The notes under the pieces: model-generated
The model's input: only the letters and a program-made list of their open reading frames with translations
The model's database searches: none
Told to the model about the DNA's origin: nothing
Part shown: positions 8,090-15,025 of the stretch, in pieces
Layout: each line of letters begins with the position of its first letter
How positions within the stretch are numbered: the first letter of the stretch is position 1
Assembly: GCA_944325225.1 (NCBI GenBank)
Contig: CALUZQ010000009.1
Coordinates: 1-55,981 of the forward strand
DNA: 55,981 bases
Source of the DNA: an uncultured Elusimicrobiales bacterium
Lineage (GTDB): Bacteria > Elusimicrobiota > Elusimicrobia > Elusimicrobiales > Elusimicrobiaceae
Direction: 5' to 3'
Position numbers and translations under genes: made by a program

Positions 8090-10123
8090 ATGGATCCCCA
8101 TACTCCTGCAGAAACACCTTCCGGCTCGTCCCGCGTAAAAAAAGTGGTTGTGCTGACAACCGCCATGCTTACTTTTATCCCGTTTTGGAAAGCCGCCGCC
8201 GTGGTATTGTGCGATTTTGGTTCCAGCGCTTTTTACGCCGGCGGAATTGCCATGCGGGCGTTTGGGCCGGCCTTTCCGTGGTATATTTTGGCCGTGATGC
8301 TTTTTTCCGGCCTGTTGCTTATGCTGGAATTAGAGGCCTGTTCGCTGTTTGTGCGCGGCGGAGCGTACAAAATTGTGCGCGAGGGGTTGGGCGATACCGC
8401 GGCCAAGCTGGCGGCCTCGGCGTTAATTTTTGATTTTATTTTAACCGGACCCATCAGCGCAGTAACCGCCGGGCATTATTTATGCGGTTTATTAAATTCC
8501 TTTTTAGAATTGGCGGGGAGTGGCTTGCACTTGCCGGAAGCCGGTGTATCGGTGGGATTTGGGTTGTTGGTTACGGTTTATTTCTGGCGCCAAAATGTAA
8601 AAGGGATAGAAGAATCCAGTTCCAAAAGCGCTAAAATTATTGCGTTCTCGCTGGCGGTTTGTTTTTTATTGGCGATTTGGTCGTTTATTACCATGGCTTT
8701 AAAGGGCGCCCATCTGCCGCCGACAGCGTTGGAATTTTCCGCCGAATCTTTGGGCTGGGCCGGTTCTATTGACTGGATGCAAACCATTGGGCTGGTGGGT
8801 ATGTTTATGGCGTTTGGGCACAGCGTGCTGGCGCTTTCCGGCATTGAAACACTTTCGCAGGTGTACCGCGAAATTGAATATCCCAAAGCCCTCAACTTAA
8901 AGAAAGCCGCGTGGCTGATTTTTGGATTTGCCTTGCTGTTTACCGGCGGTCTGACTTTTTTATCTGCCGTCATCATCCCGCCGGAACTGATTGCCACTAA
9001 ATACAATGATAATTTGCTTTCCGGTTTGGCGATGAGTATGGCCGGGCCGAATATCTTAAAACTGCTGATGCAGGCCTTGATTGTGGTGTGCGGCGTGGCG
9101 ATGTTGTCGGGCGCGGTGAATACTTCGCTCATCGGGTCTAATGCGCTGATGAACCGCATCGCCGAGGACGGCATTTTAACCGATTGGTTTCGCAAAATCC
9201 ACCGCCGGTTTGGCACTTCCTATCACATTATTCACTTGATTGCCGGGGTGCAGCTGATTGTCATTTTATTATCGCGCGGAAATGTGTATTTGCTGGGTGA
9301 GGCGTATGCGTTTGGGGTTATGTGGTGTTTCGTGTTTGAGGTATCGGCCATCATCCGGCTGCGCTGGAAAAGGGCTGCCCAAAAACGCGATTTTATGTTC
9401 CCGCTGAATATCAAATACGAAAACTATTATATTCCTGTGGGGCTTATTTTGCTGTGCGGCGTGTTGGTAACGGTGGCGTGCGTGAATTTGTTTACGAAAC
9501 AGATAGCCACAATCGCGGGATTGGGATTTACGGCCTTTTTGTTTGCGGTGTTTTCGCTGTCGGAACGGTTAAACGCCAAACGGGCCAATACAATGTTTGA
9601 AGAAGGATACCGCGAACGAATCAACGCCGAAACGGTGGAAGATTTAAAGGACGCATTTGCCGAGTTGGACCGGCCGCACCGGATTTTGGTCGCGGTAAAA
9701 AATCCGGATAACTTATATCATTTGGAAGAAGTGCTCAGCAAAGCCGATGCCGAAGATACTGATGTGATTGTATTGTACTGCAAACCGGTGGAGAATGTGC
9801 TGTATCGCCAGGATATGCGTTCGGCGGCGGTAGATGAACACGAAGTTTTTACCGCCGTTATTTTGCTGGCCGAAAAGTACGGGCTGCCGGTAACCCCGGT
9901 GCTGGTTCATTCCAACGATGCTTTCTACGCCATTGCCCAGGCGGCTGCCGTGGCCGACGCGGAAGAAGTGGTGATGGGCGTGTCCGGCCGGCACGGGGCC
10001 AACCCCCAAATTGAACGCGCCGTGATGACTTGGGGCGCGGTAAAAGACCGGGAACTTAAACATCCCGTTACGCTGCGTATTTTGTGGGAAGGACGGGAAG
10101 TGTCCTATCGGTTCACCCGCTAG
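8090..10123 (+). CDS. APC-family amino acid permease with C-terminal USP-like domain
   Basis: A 677-residue inner-membrane protein. Residues 20-510 hold about 12 hydrophobic segments typical of the amino acid-polyamine-organocation superfamily, with an early GG-containing helix (FYAGGIAMRAFGP) and LTGPISAVTAGHY. Residues about 530-677 are soluble and contain RILVAVKNPDNLYHLEEVL and a VVMGVSGRHGANPQIERAV segment that resemble universal-stress-protein domains, though the nucleotide-binding loop cannot be confirmed by eye. USP domains fused to APC carriers are known and are thought to regulate transport. Substrate is unknown. Confidence 0.85.
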   Translation: MDPHTPAETPSGSSRVKKVVVLTTAMLTFIPFWKAAAVVLCDFGSSAFYAGGIAMRAFGPAFPWYILAVMLFSGLLLMLELEACSLFVRGGAYKIVREGLGDTAAKLAASALIFDFILTGPISAVTAGHYLCGLLNSFLELAGSGLHLPEAGVSVGFGLLVTVYFWRQNVKGIEESSSKSAKIIAFSLAVCFLLAIWSFITMALKGAHLPPTALEFSAESLGWAGSIDWMQTIGLVGMFMAFGHSVLALSGIETLSQVYREIEYPKALNLKKAAWLIFGFALLFTGGLTFLSAVIIPPELIATKYNDNLLSGLAMSMAGPNILKLLMQALIVVCGVAMLSGAVNTSLIGSNALMNRIAEDGILTDWFRKIHRRFGTSYHIIHLIAGVQLIVILLSRGNVYLLGEAYAFGVMWCFVFEVSAIIRLRWKRAAQKRDFMFPLNIKYENYYIPVGLILLCGVLVTVACVNLFTKQIATIAGLGFTAFLFAVFSLSERLNAKRANTMFEEGYRERINAETVEDLKDAFAELDRPHRILVAVKNPDNLYHLEEVLSKADAEDTDVIVLYCKPVENVLYRQDMRSAAVDEHEVFTAVILLAEKYGLPVTPVLVHSNDAFYAIAQAAAVADAEEVVMGVSGRHGANPQIERAVMTWGAVKDRELKHPVTLRILWEGREVSYRFTR

Positions 10124-10158
10124 CAGCCGGCCGGGTTTGAATATGCTAAAATAAACTT

Positions 10159-10683
10159 ATGGCTATTCTGCGTGTTACAAAATACGGCGAAAATATCCTG
10201 CGCCAAAAATTAAAACCCGTTGATTTTAAGCAACTTGAGCCGCTTCTGCCCAAGTTGCTTAAAGATATGGAAGAAACCTGTCTGGCCGTGCGCGGGGTGG
10301 GGTTGGCGGCCAACCAAATCGGGCTGGAATACCGCATGGCGGTTATTTTGATTCCCGAATCTGCCGAAGAAAACGCACCGTTAAAACGCTATGTAATTAT
10401 TAATCCGGAAATTATTTCCAAACGGGGGGAAAAGCTGGAAGAAGAAGGGTGTCTTTCCCTGCCCGGCTTATGGGCCGAAGTCAAACGCGCCACCGATGTA
10501 ACCATTAAATATATAGACGAAAACGGGCAGGAACAAGTCAAACGCGCCCGCGGCCTGTTGGCCAAAGCGTTCCAGCACGAAGTGGACCATTTGGACGGGA
10601 AATTGTTTATTGATTTAGTGGACCCTGCCTTAAAACCGGAAGTAAAAAAAGCCATTAAAAAGTTGCGGAAAGATTGGAATTAA
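10159..10683 (+). CDS. def: Peptide deformylase
   Basis: A 174-residue metalloenzyme that removes the N-formyl group from nascent proteins. All three family motifs are intact: GVGLAANQIG (46-55), EGCLSLPG with metal ligand C98, and QHEVDHLDG with ligands H140 and H144 and catalytic E141. The ATG has no Shine-Dalgarno sequence; TAAAAT (10147-10152) ends 6 nt before it, arguing for a leaderless mRNA. A strong terminator follows. Confidence 0.97.
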   Translation: MAILRVTKYGENILRQKLKPVDFKQLEPLLPKLLKDMEETCLAVRGVGLAANQIGLEYRMAVILIPESAEENAPLKRYVIINPEIISKRGEKLEEEGCLSLPGLWAEVKRATDVTIKYIDENGQEQVKRARGLLAKAFQHEVDHLDGKLFIDLVDPALKPEVKKAIKKLRKDWN

Positions 10684-10688
10684 GTTTT

Positions 10689-10722
10689 AAAATCCCCGGG
10701 TCGGCCCGGGGATTTTAGTTTA
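10689..10722 (+). terminator. Intrinsic terminator of def
   Basis: Perfect 12-bp stem AAAATCCCCGGG / CCCGGGGATTTT (10689-10700 with 10705-10716), loop TCGG, T-rich end. Confidence 0.9.
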
Positions 10723-10767
10723 TGTTGTAATTTTAAACAGGGAGCCAGCCGGCGTGGAAAATTTTTC

Positions 10768-10796
10768 TTGCGCGCTGCGTAAAATTTTTCTACACT
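10768..10796 (+). promoter_or_regulatory. Promoter of the lysA leader
   Basis: TTGCGC (10768-10773), exact 17-bp spacer, TACACT (10791-10796). The start point would fall at about 10801-10803, so the leader peptide ATG at 10803 would be at or very near the 5' end. The same TACACT -10 box is used before the F420 ligase-like gene. Confidence 0.6.
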
Positions 10797-10802
10797 AAAC
10801 AT

Positions 10803-10895
10803 ATGGCCACTATTTTATTCGTAAAGCGTGCAAGCAAACAGATCAAGAGCAAAAAAAGCTCTTGCGGTTTTGCTTACAATTTTGCGGATAATTAA
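10803..10895 (+). CDS. Lysine-rich leader peptide of the lysA attenuator
   Basis: A 30-codon ORF in the lysA leader: ATG at 10803, stop TAA at 10893-10895. It has five lysine codons (8, 12, 15, 17, 18), four of them in the run KQIKSKK, matching the end product of the downstream gene. The codons lie inside the 5' arm and loop of a hairpin (10832-10875) that competes with an antiterminator. No Shine-Dalgarno sequence; the -10 box ends 6 nt upstream, so initiation is probably leaderless. Its job would be to stall ribosomes when charged tRNA-Lys is scarce. It is too short to support by homology; the evidence is composition, position and RNA structure. Confidence 0.75.
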   Translation: MATILFVKRASKQIKSKKSSCGFAYNFADN

Positions 10896-10954
10896 CAGCC
10901 CATTTAAATCACTTTGCAACCCCTCCGCTTAATTGTAAGCGGGGGGATTTTTTA
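10832..10954 (+). promoter_or_regulatory. Transcription attenuator upstream of lysA (pause hairpin, antiterminator, terminator)
   Basis: Three mutually exclusive structures. (1) Pause/anti-antiterminator hairpin: CAAGAGC/GCTCTTG (10844-10850 with 10858-10864), extended by AAGCAAA/TTTGCTT (10832-10838 with 10869-10875). (2) Antiterminator: GCTTACAATT/AATTGTAAGC (10872-10881 with 10931-10940), extendable by G-U pairs. (3) Terminator: CCCTCCGCTTA/TAAGCGGGGGG (10921-10931 with 10936-10946), loop ATTG, then ATTTTTT. The terminator ends only 30 nt before the lysA ATG, leaving no room for a separate promoter, so lysA must be transcribed through it. Confidence 0.8.
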
Positions 10955-10984
10955 TGGGTCGTTGCAAACGAAGAGGAGAAAAAT

Positions 10985-12235
10985 ATGTGTTTTCATTATC
11001 AAGGCGGTGAACTTTTTGCGGAAGGGGTGGATTTAAAAAAGATTGCCCAACAAGTGGGTACTCCCTTTTATTGCTATTCCACCAGCAAGCTGACTCAAAA
11101 TTTCAATGCCTACCGCACGACTCTGGCCGATTTAAACGGCACGGTATGCTATTCGGTCAAAGCCAATCCCAATTTAAGCGTGGTGGCCGCTATCGCCCGG
11201 CTGGGCGGCGGGGCGGATGTTGTTTCCGGGGGGGAATTATATGTGGCGTTAAAAGCGGGAATCCCGGCGGATAAAATTGTATTTTCCGGAGTGGGAAAAA
11301 CGGTGGAAGAATTGTCGGAAGCGGTGCGGCTGGGTATTTTGCAGATTAATGCCGAATCGGCCGCCGAAGTGGAAATGATTAACCAAATAGCCGTTTCCCA
11401 GGGGAAAAAAGCCAATGTGGCGCTTCGTGTAAACCCTGATGTAGATGCGTTAACCCATGTTAAAATTACCACCGGCACCAAAGAAAATAAATTTGGCGTG
11501 CCGTGGCAGGAAGCGCACGAATTGTATTTGGCGGCTTCCAAAATGCCGGGTATTCGGATTGCCGGGATTGCGGTGCATATCGGGTCGCAGTTATTGGATT
11601 TGGAACCGTTCCGGCTGGCATTTACTAAAATAGCGTCCATGGTGCGCGCTTTAGAGGCCGACGGCATTGCCATTGAAAATGTGGATTTGGGCGGCGGTAT
11701 GGGCATTAACTACAATGTAGAGCTCCCGCCCACTTGCGAGGCCTACGCCCTGGTGGTGCGCGAAACTTTGGGCGACCTGCACAAGCATATTATTGTAGAA
11801 CCCGGCCGTTCGGTGGTGGGTAATGCAGGAATTCTGGTAACGGAAGTAATTTGTTCTAAATCCAACGGCGAGAAAAACTTTATTATTGTAGATGCCGGTA
11901 TGAACGATTTGGTCCGCCCGGCTTTGTATGATGCGTGGCATACCATTTTGCCGGTCAGCAAACAGGGGGTAGCCCCGATTATTGCCGATATCGTCGGCCC
12001 GATTTGCGAATCCGGCGATGTTTTCGCCCATGAACGCATTATTGAACCTGTCCAGCCCGGGGGACTACTTGCTATAATGTGTGCTGGGGCGTATGGGGCG
12101 GCGATGTCGTCCATTTACAATTTCCGCCCGCTGGTGCCGGAGGTGATGGTCAGCGGGGGAGAGTTTGCCGTCGTGCGCAAACGCACTTCGTATGAAGAAA
12201 TGCTCAGCGGGCATATGCTTGCCCCGTGGCTGTAA
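10985..12235 (+). CDS. lysA: Diaminopimelate decarboxylase
   Basis: A 416-residue PLP enzyme that decarboxylates meso-diaminopimelate to L-lysine, the last step of the pathway. The Schiff-base lysine is K59 in CYSVKAN. Other family motifs: HIGSQ, GGGMGINY, EPGRSVVGNAG, CESGDVFA (catalytic Cys) and CAGAYGAAMSS with the closing RPLVPEV. The start follows GAGGAG. It lies directly behind the attenuator described at 10832-10954 and is followed after 9 nt by an aspartokinase, so the lysine-pathway entry and exit steps share one transcript. Confidence 0.97.
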   Translation: MCFHYQGGELFAEGVDLKKIAQQVGTPFYCYSTSKLTQNFNAYRTTLADLNGTVCYSVKANPNLSVVAAIARLGGGADVVSGGELYVALKAGIPADKIVFSGVGKTVEELSEAVRLGILQINAESAAEVEMINQIAVSQGKKANVALRVNPDVDALTHVKITTGTKENKFGVPWQEAHELYLAASKMPGIRIAGIAVHIGSQLLDLEPFRLAFTKIASMVRALEADGIAIENVDLGGGMGINYNVELPPTCEAYALVVRETLGDLHKHIIVEPGRSVVGNAGILVTEVICSKSNGEKNFIIVDAGMNDLVRPALYDAWHTILPVSKQGVAPIIADIVGPICESGDVFAHERIIEPVQPGGLLAIMCAGAYGAAMSSIYNFRPLVPEVMVSGGEFAVVRKRTSYEEMLSGHMLAPWL

Positions 12236-12244
12236 GGAGATCGT

Positions 12245-12973
12245 ATGAGAAAAATTTGCATTATGAAATTTGGCGGCAACACGCTGGCTAATAAACAAAA
12301 ACTTTTAATGGCCGCGGAGTTGATTAAATCCCGCTACGATGATAATTTTATTCCGGTGGTGGTGGCTTCCGCCAACGGGAATTTGACCGATGTCTTGCTG
12401 GACCATGCTTTTAGCATTACGCCTTCTCCTAACAAACGCGAGCTGGATATGCTGGTTACTACGGGGGAGCGCGTGAGCGTGGCGCTGTTGTCTATCGCGC
12501 TGCGTGCGATAGGGGTGCCGTCGGTATCGCTGACGGGCTCTCAAATCGGGCTGATTACCACCTGCACCCACACGGGGGCGGATATTTTGGAATTGAAGGG
12601 GAACCGACTGGTGCGGGAAATTCAAGACGGTCATGTGCCGATAGTGGCCGGCTTTCAGGGTATTGGCGAAAATAAGGAAATCACGACTTTAAAACGCGGG
12701 GGGAGCGATGTGTCCGCCGTGTTTTTGGCGGCCCAGCTGGGGGCCGACCATGTGGAAATGGTCAAAGATGTGGACGGCGTCTATTCCGCCGACCCCAATA
12801 AAGATTTAAAGGCCCAAAAATACGAAGTGCTGGATTTTGACGAAATGTACAAGCTGGCGCTGAACGGGGCCAATGTGCTCCACCCGGACGCCGTACGGCT
12901 GGCGAAAGAGAAAGGGGTGGAGATACGCATCGTCCATTATCAAACGGGGCAGACAGGCACTGTCATTAAATAA
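12245..12973 (+). CDS. lysC: Aspartate kinase, catalytic domain only
   Basis: A 242-residue amino-acid kinase that phosphorylates aspartate, the first step toward lysine, threonine and methionine. N-terminal KFGGNT (usually KFGGTS), TTGERVSVALLS, TLKRGGSDVSA, KDVDGVYSADP and a final ANVLHPDAV are all as in aspartokinases. The usual enzyme has about 400 residues with two C-terminal ACT domains for feedback inhibition; this one stops right after the catalytic domain, at a clean stop codon, with no ACT sequence in other frames downstream. It may be insensitive to lysine or use a separate regulatory subunit. The start follows AAGGAG. Confidence 0.9.
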   Translation: MRKICIMKFGGNTLANKQKLLMAAELIKSRYDDNFIPVVVASANGNLTDVLLDHAFSITPSPNKRELDMLVTTGERVSVALLSIALRAIGVPSVSLTGSQIGLITTCTHTGADILELKGNRLVREIQDGHVPIVAGFQGIGENKEITTLKRGGSDVSAVFLAAQLGADHVEMVKDVDGVYSADPNKDLKAQKYEVLDFDEMYKLALNGANVLHPDAVRLAKEKGVEIRIVHYQTGQTGTVIK

Positions 12974-12978
12974 ACGCT

Positions 12979-13152
12979 ATGAAACCTGCATTTAAATTTA
13001 ACGCTTTTGGCGTGATTTCGTTCCTGCTTTTGTGCGGACTTTTTTACTGGCTGTGTCCGTCCATTAGCCAACCGCTGTGGCGGTGGGTGGTGTATGGGGC
13101 GTTTGGGCTGGCTGCGTTTTGTGCGTGTTTTGTGGTAGTTAGCCGAAAATAA
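12979..13152 (+). CDS. Small two-helix membrane protein, unknown
   Basis: A 57-codon ORF starting at ATG 12979, six nt after the aspartokinase stop, ending TAA at 13152. The product (MKPAFKFNAFGVISFLLLCG at the start, ...CFVVVSRK at the end) has two hydrophobic helices separated by a short polar turn with PSISQPLWR. It is followed by a perfect terminator, which places it as the last gene of the lysA operon. No family recognised; short membrane proteins of this form are hard to assign. Confidence 0.55.
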   Translation: MKPAFKFNAFGVISFLLLCGLFYWLCPSISQPLWRWVVYGAFGLAAFCACFVVVSRK

Positions 13153-13175
13153 TACCCGAACCCAATGGTGAATTA

Positions 13176-13206
13176 AAACCGGAAAGAGGAAATCTTTCCG
13201 GTTTTT
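13176..13206 (+). terminator. Intrinsic terminator of the lysA operon
   Basis: Perfect 12-bp stem AAACCGGAAAGA / TCTTTCCGGTTT (13176-13187 with 13193-13204), loop GGAAA, T-rich tail. Confidence 0.92.
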
Positions 13207-13304
13207 GTATAGTCCCCCGGCGGGGGCGGAGGTATTGAACCGGTCAAGCGTCCGTTAAATCCCCGGGCCGGTTCCGCCCCAAAGCCGGCATTCCCGCAAG
13301 ATCA

Positions 13305-13333
13305 TTGACGAGCCGTGCGTAAAAAAGTACACT
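13305..13333 (+). promoter_or_regulatory. Promoter of the F420 ligase-like gene
   Basis: TTGACG (13305-13310), 17-bp spacer, TACACT (13328-13333). The start codon at 13371 has its own Shine-Dalgarno sequence. Confidence 0.65.
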
Positions 13334-13370
13334 GTCAAACGGCAGTTTACCTTATTTGAATGGAGTTTGT

Positions 13371-14495
13371 ATGAGATACAGCGGGGTCATTTCACGCGGA
13401 ATTCGTATGCCTTTAATTAAAGAAGGAACAGATTTGGTGCCTGTTATTGCAAAAACCTTGGCCGAGGCCGCCAAAGAAGAAGGATTTTCCTTTAAAGAAC
13501 GCGCGGTGGTGGGGGTAACCGAGTCGCTGGTGGCGCGGAGCCAAGGCAATTTTGTGAAACTTTCCGATATTTCCGCGTCGGTGGCGGAGTTGTTTCCGCA
13601 GGGAGATGTCGTTATTTTTTCTCCGATTTTAAGCCGCAACCGTTTTTTGCCGATGTTAAAAGGCATTGTGGGGGGAATCCGGGGAAAAGTGCGTATTGTG
13701 CTGACGCTCCCTTCCGACGAAGTCGGCAATCCGTCCTGCCGGGATCCGTACGGTTATGCCGAAGGAGTTTTTGGCGAGGACAGTGAATACTTTAATTTTA
13801 CCCACCCTATCACAAAATCCAATTACTCCCAGCTCTATAAAGCGTTGGATCCGGAGCGCATTTCCATTTCCTATGTATGGGGCATTGATAATTTTATTAA
13901 AACGACTGCAGGCAACGGCGGACAGGTGTTGGTGTGCACGGTGCATAACCGCCAGGTATATGCCCAAAAGTTATCCCGGGCGGGTTTCAAAGTGCATACT
14001 TTGGCCGATATTTGCGCCAAGCCCATGCGGGAAGGGGCCGGGTTTAATGCCGAGTACGGGTTGTTGGGGTCCAATTATTCCAACGAGGACCGCGTGAAAC
14101 TTTTTCCGCGCGATTGCCAGCCGTTTGTGGAACGGCTGCAACAGGAGCTGACCACTTTGACCGGCGTAAAGCCCGAAGTGATGATTTACGGCGACGGCGC
14201 TTATAAAGATCCCGCCACCGGTATTTGGGAACTGGCAGATCCGATTGTTTGCCCCGCCGCGACGGACGGGCTGGGCGGTATGCCGCATGAAACAAAGCTG
14301 AAATCTTTAATAGATTCGGGCAAAGATGTAGCCAAAGAGGTGCTTTCCAATGCCGGGGGGCAGGCCTTGGGCACCACGCCGCGCCGGCTGACCGATTTGC
14401 TGGGGTCGCTGTGCGATTTGACCAGCGGATCGGGTGATAAAGGAACCCCTGTCATCTATATTACCGGATATTTTGATAATTACTACACAAAATAA
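13371..14495 (+). CDS. Coenzyme F420-0:L-glutamate ligase-like protein
   Basis: About 374 residues, resembling the CofE/F420_ligase family: an early VVGVTESLVARSQGNFV segment, then long conserved stretches including MIYGDGAYKDPATGIWELADP and the closing TDLLGSLCDLTSGSGDKGTPV. True CofE adds gamma-linked glutamates to coenzyme F420-0. Homologues of this larger type occur in fermentative gut bacteria that are not known to make F420, and no other F420 gene is in the window, so the real substrate is open. Start at 13371 (ATG, preceded by GGAG) preferred over an upstream TTG at 13356. Confidence 0.7.
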   Translation: MRYSGVISRGIRMPLIKEGTDLVPVIAKTLAEAAKEEGFSFKERAVVGVTESLVARSQGNFVKLSDISASVAELFPQGDVVIFSPILSRNRFLPMLKGIVGGIRGKVRIVLTLPSDEVGNPSCRDPYGYAEGVFGEDSEYFNFTHPITKSNYSQLYKALDPERISISYVWGIDNFIKTTAGNGGQVLVCTVHNRQVYAQKLSRAGFKVHTLADICAKPMREGAGFNAEYGLLGSNYSNEDRVKLFPRDCQPFVERLQQELTTLTGVKPEVMIYGDGAYKDPATGIWELADPIVCPAATDGLGGMPHETKLKSLIDSGKDVAKEVLSNAGGQALGTTPRRLTDLLGSLCDLTSGSGDKGTPVIYITGYFDNYYTK

Positions 14496-14520
14496 TCCGA
14501 TTATGAATTGAAAATTGATT

Positions 14521-14550
14521 GCGCCGGATTTTAAAATCCGGCGCATTTTT
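14521..14550 (+). terminator. Intrinsic terminator of the F420 ligase-like gene
   Basis: A 24-bp perfect palindrome (12-bp half GCGCCGGATTTT) at 14521-14544, then ATTTTT. Confidence 0.88.
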
Positions 14551-14647
14551 GATGTAATGGCTTGGCGAAATTTTCTTTTCAAAATTTACGGTATTTTAAA
14601 TGGGTTCTATCTCTCATGGAGAGGTGGTGCACGGGCTTGTAGAAAGA

Positions 14648-14957
14648 ATGTGGCCCAACCGAGTCGCGCTAACGGGTAATAAGTGGGGTGGCCAATCTTT
14701 GGCCTCGCGGGCTGGAAGAGGCCGTTGAGACAGAGCGCAACAGTGCGTAAATGGTGTGGCTTAAACAAGTTGCGCTAACGGGCATAGAGTAGGGAGGGGC
14801 CGCTCGCTGGTTGTTTTGTAAGAGTGCAACCTTGCATTAACAGTGTGGCTTAACCCAGTCGCATGAACGGGCCTGGAGTGGGGCTGGGCGGCTCGCCCCT
14901 TGATTTGTTTTTTTTTTTTGATACAGTGGGGATTGAACCGAGGATAATCCCCGTCGT
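14648..14957 (+). repeat. Noncoding repeat array: three copies of a 29-nt motif with trailing hairpins, T12 tract
   Basis: The 475 nt between 14551 and 15025 contain no credible gene. Copies of a 29-nt motif (GTGTGGC...GAACGGG or ATGTGGC...TAACGGG) are at 14648-14676, 14754-14782 and 14843-14871. Copies 1 and 3 are followed 13-14 nt later by a short hairpin with a 3-nt loop: GGCCAA-TCT-TTGGCC (14690-14704) and GGGCG-GCT-CGCCC (14886-14898). The segment 14802-14957 recurs at 55826-55981 with equal length. It ends with TTGATTTG, twelve T, and a GGGGATT/AATCCCC hairpin. Confidence 0.85.
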
Positions 14958-15025
14958 GTGGCCGTTTCAAAACTGCTTCTAACAGGGGATTAGCCCCGTC
15001 TATTTCCCTTTTAAAGGAGCATGCT

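Noticed and set aside
10803..10984. L-box lysine riboswitch before lysA
   Set aside because: The leader is too short and lacks the conserved L-box core; leader peptide and attenuator hairpins explain the sequence better.
14920..14957. Segment resembling a tRNA T-arm on the minus strand (GGTTCAATCCC)
   Set aside because: The flanking bases do not pair as a T stem and no cloverleaf can be drawn; a GGGGATT/AATCCCC hairpin explains it.
14648..14957. Integron-like attC sites
   Set aside because: RYYYAAC-like strings occur (GCCCAAC, GCTTAAC), but no partner GTTRRRY site at the right distance, no integrase and no cassette array are present.
14761..14970. Minus-strand ORF of 69 codons over the repeat array
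   Set aside because: It only reads through the noncoding 29-nt motifs and the T12 tract (as a poly-Lys run); no RBS.
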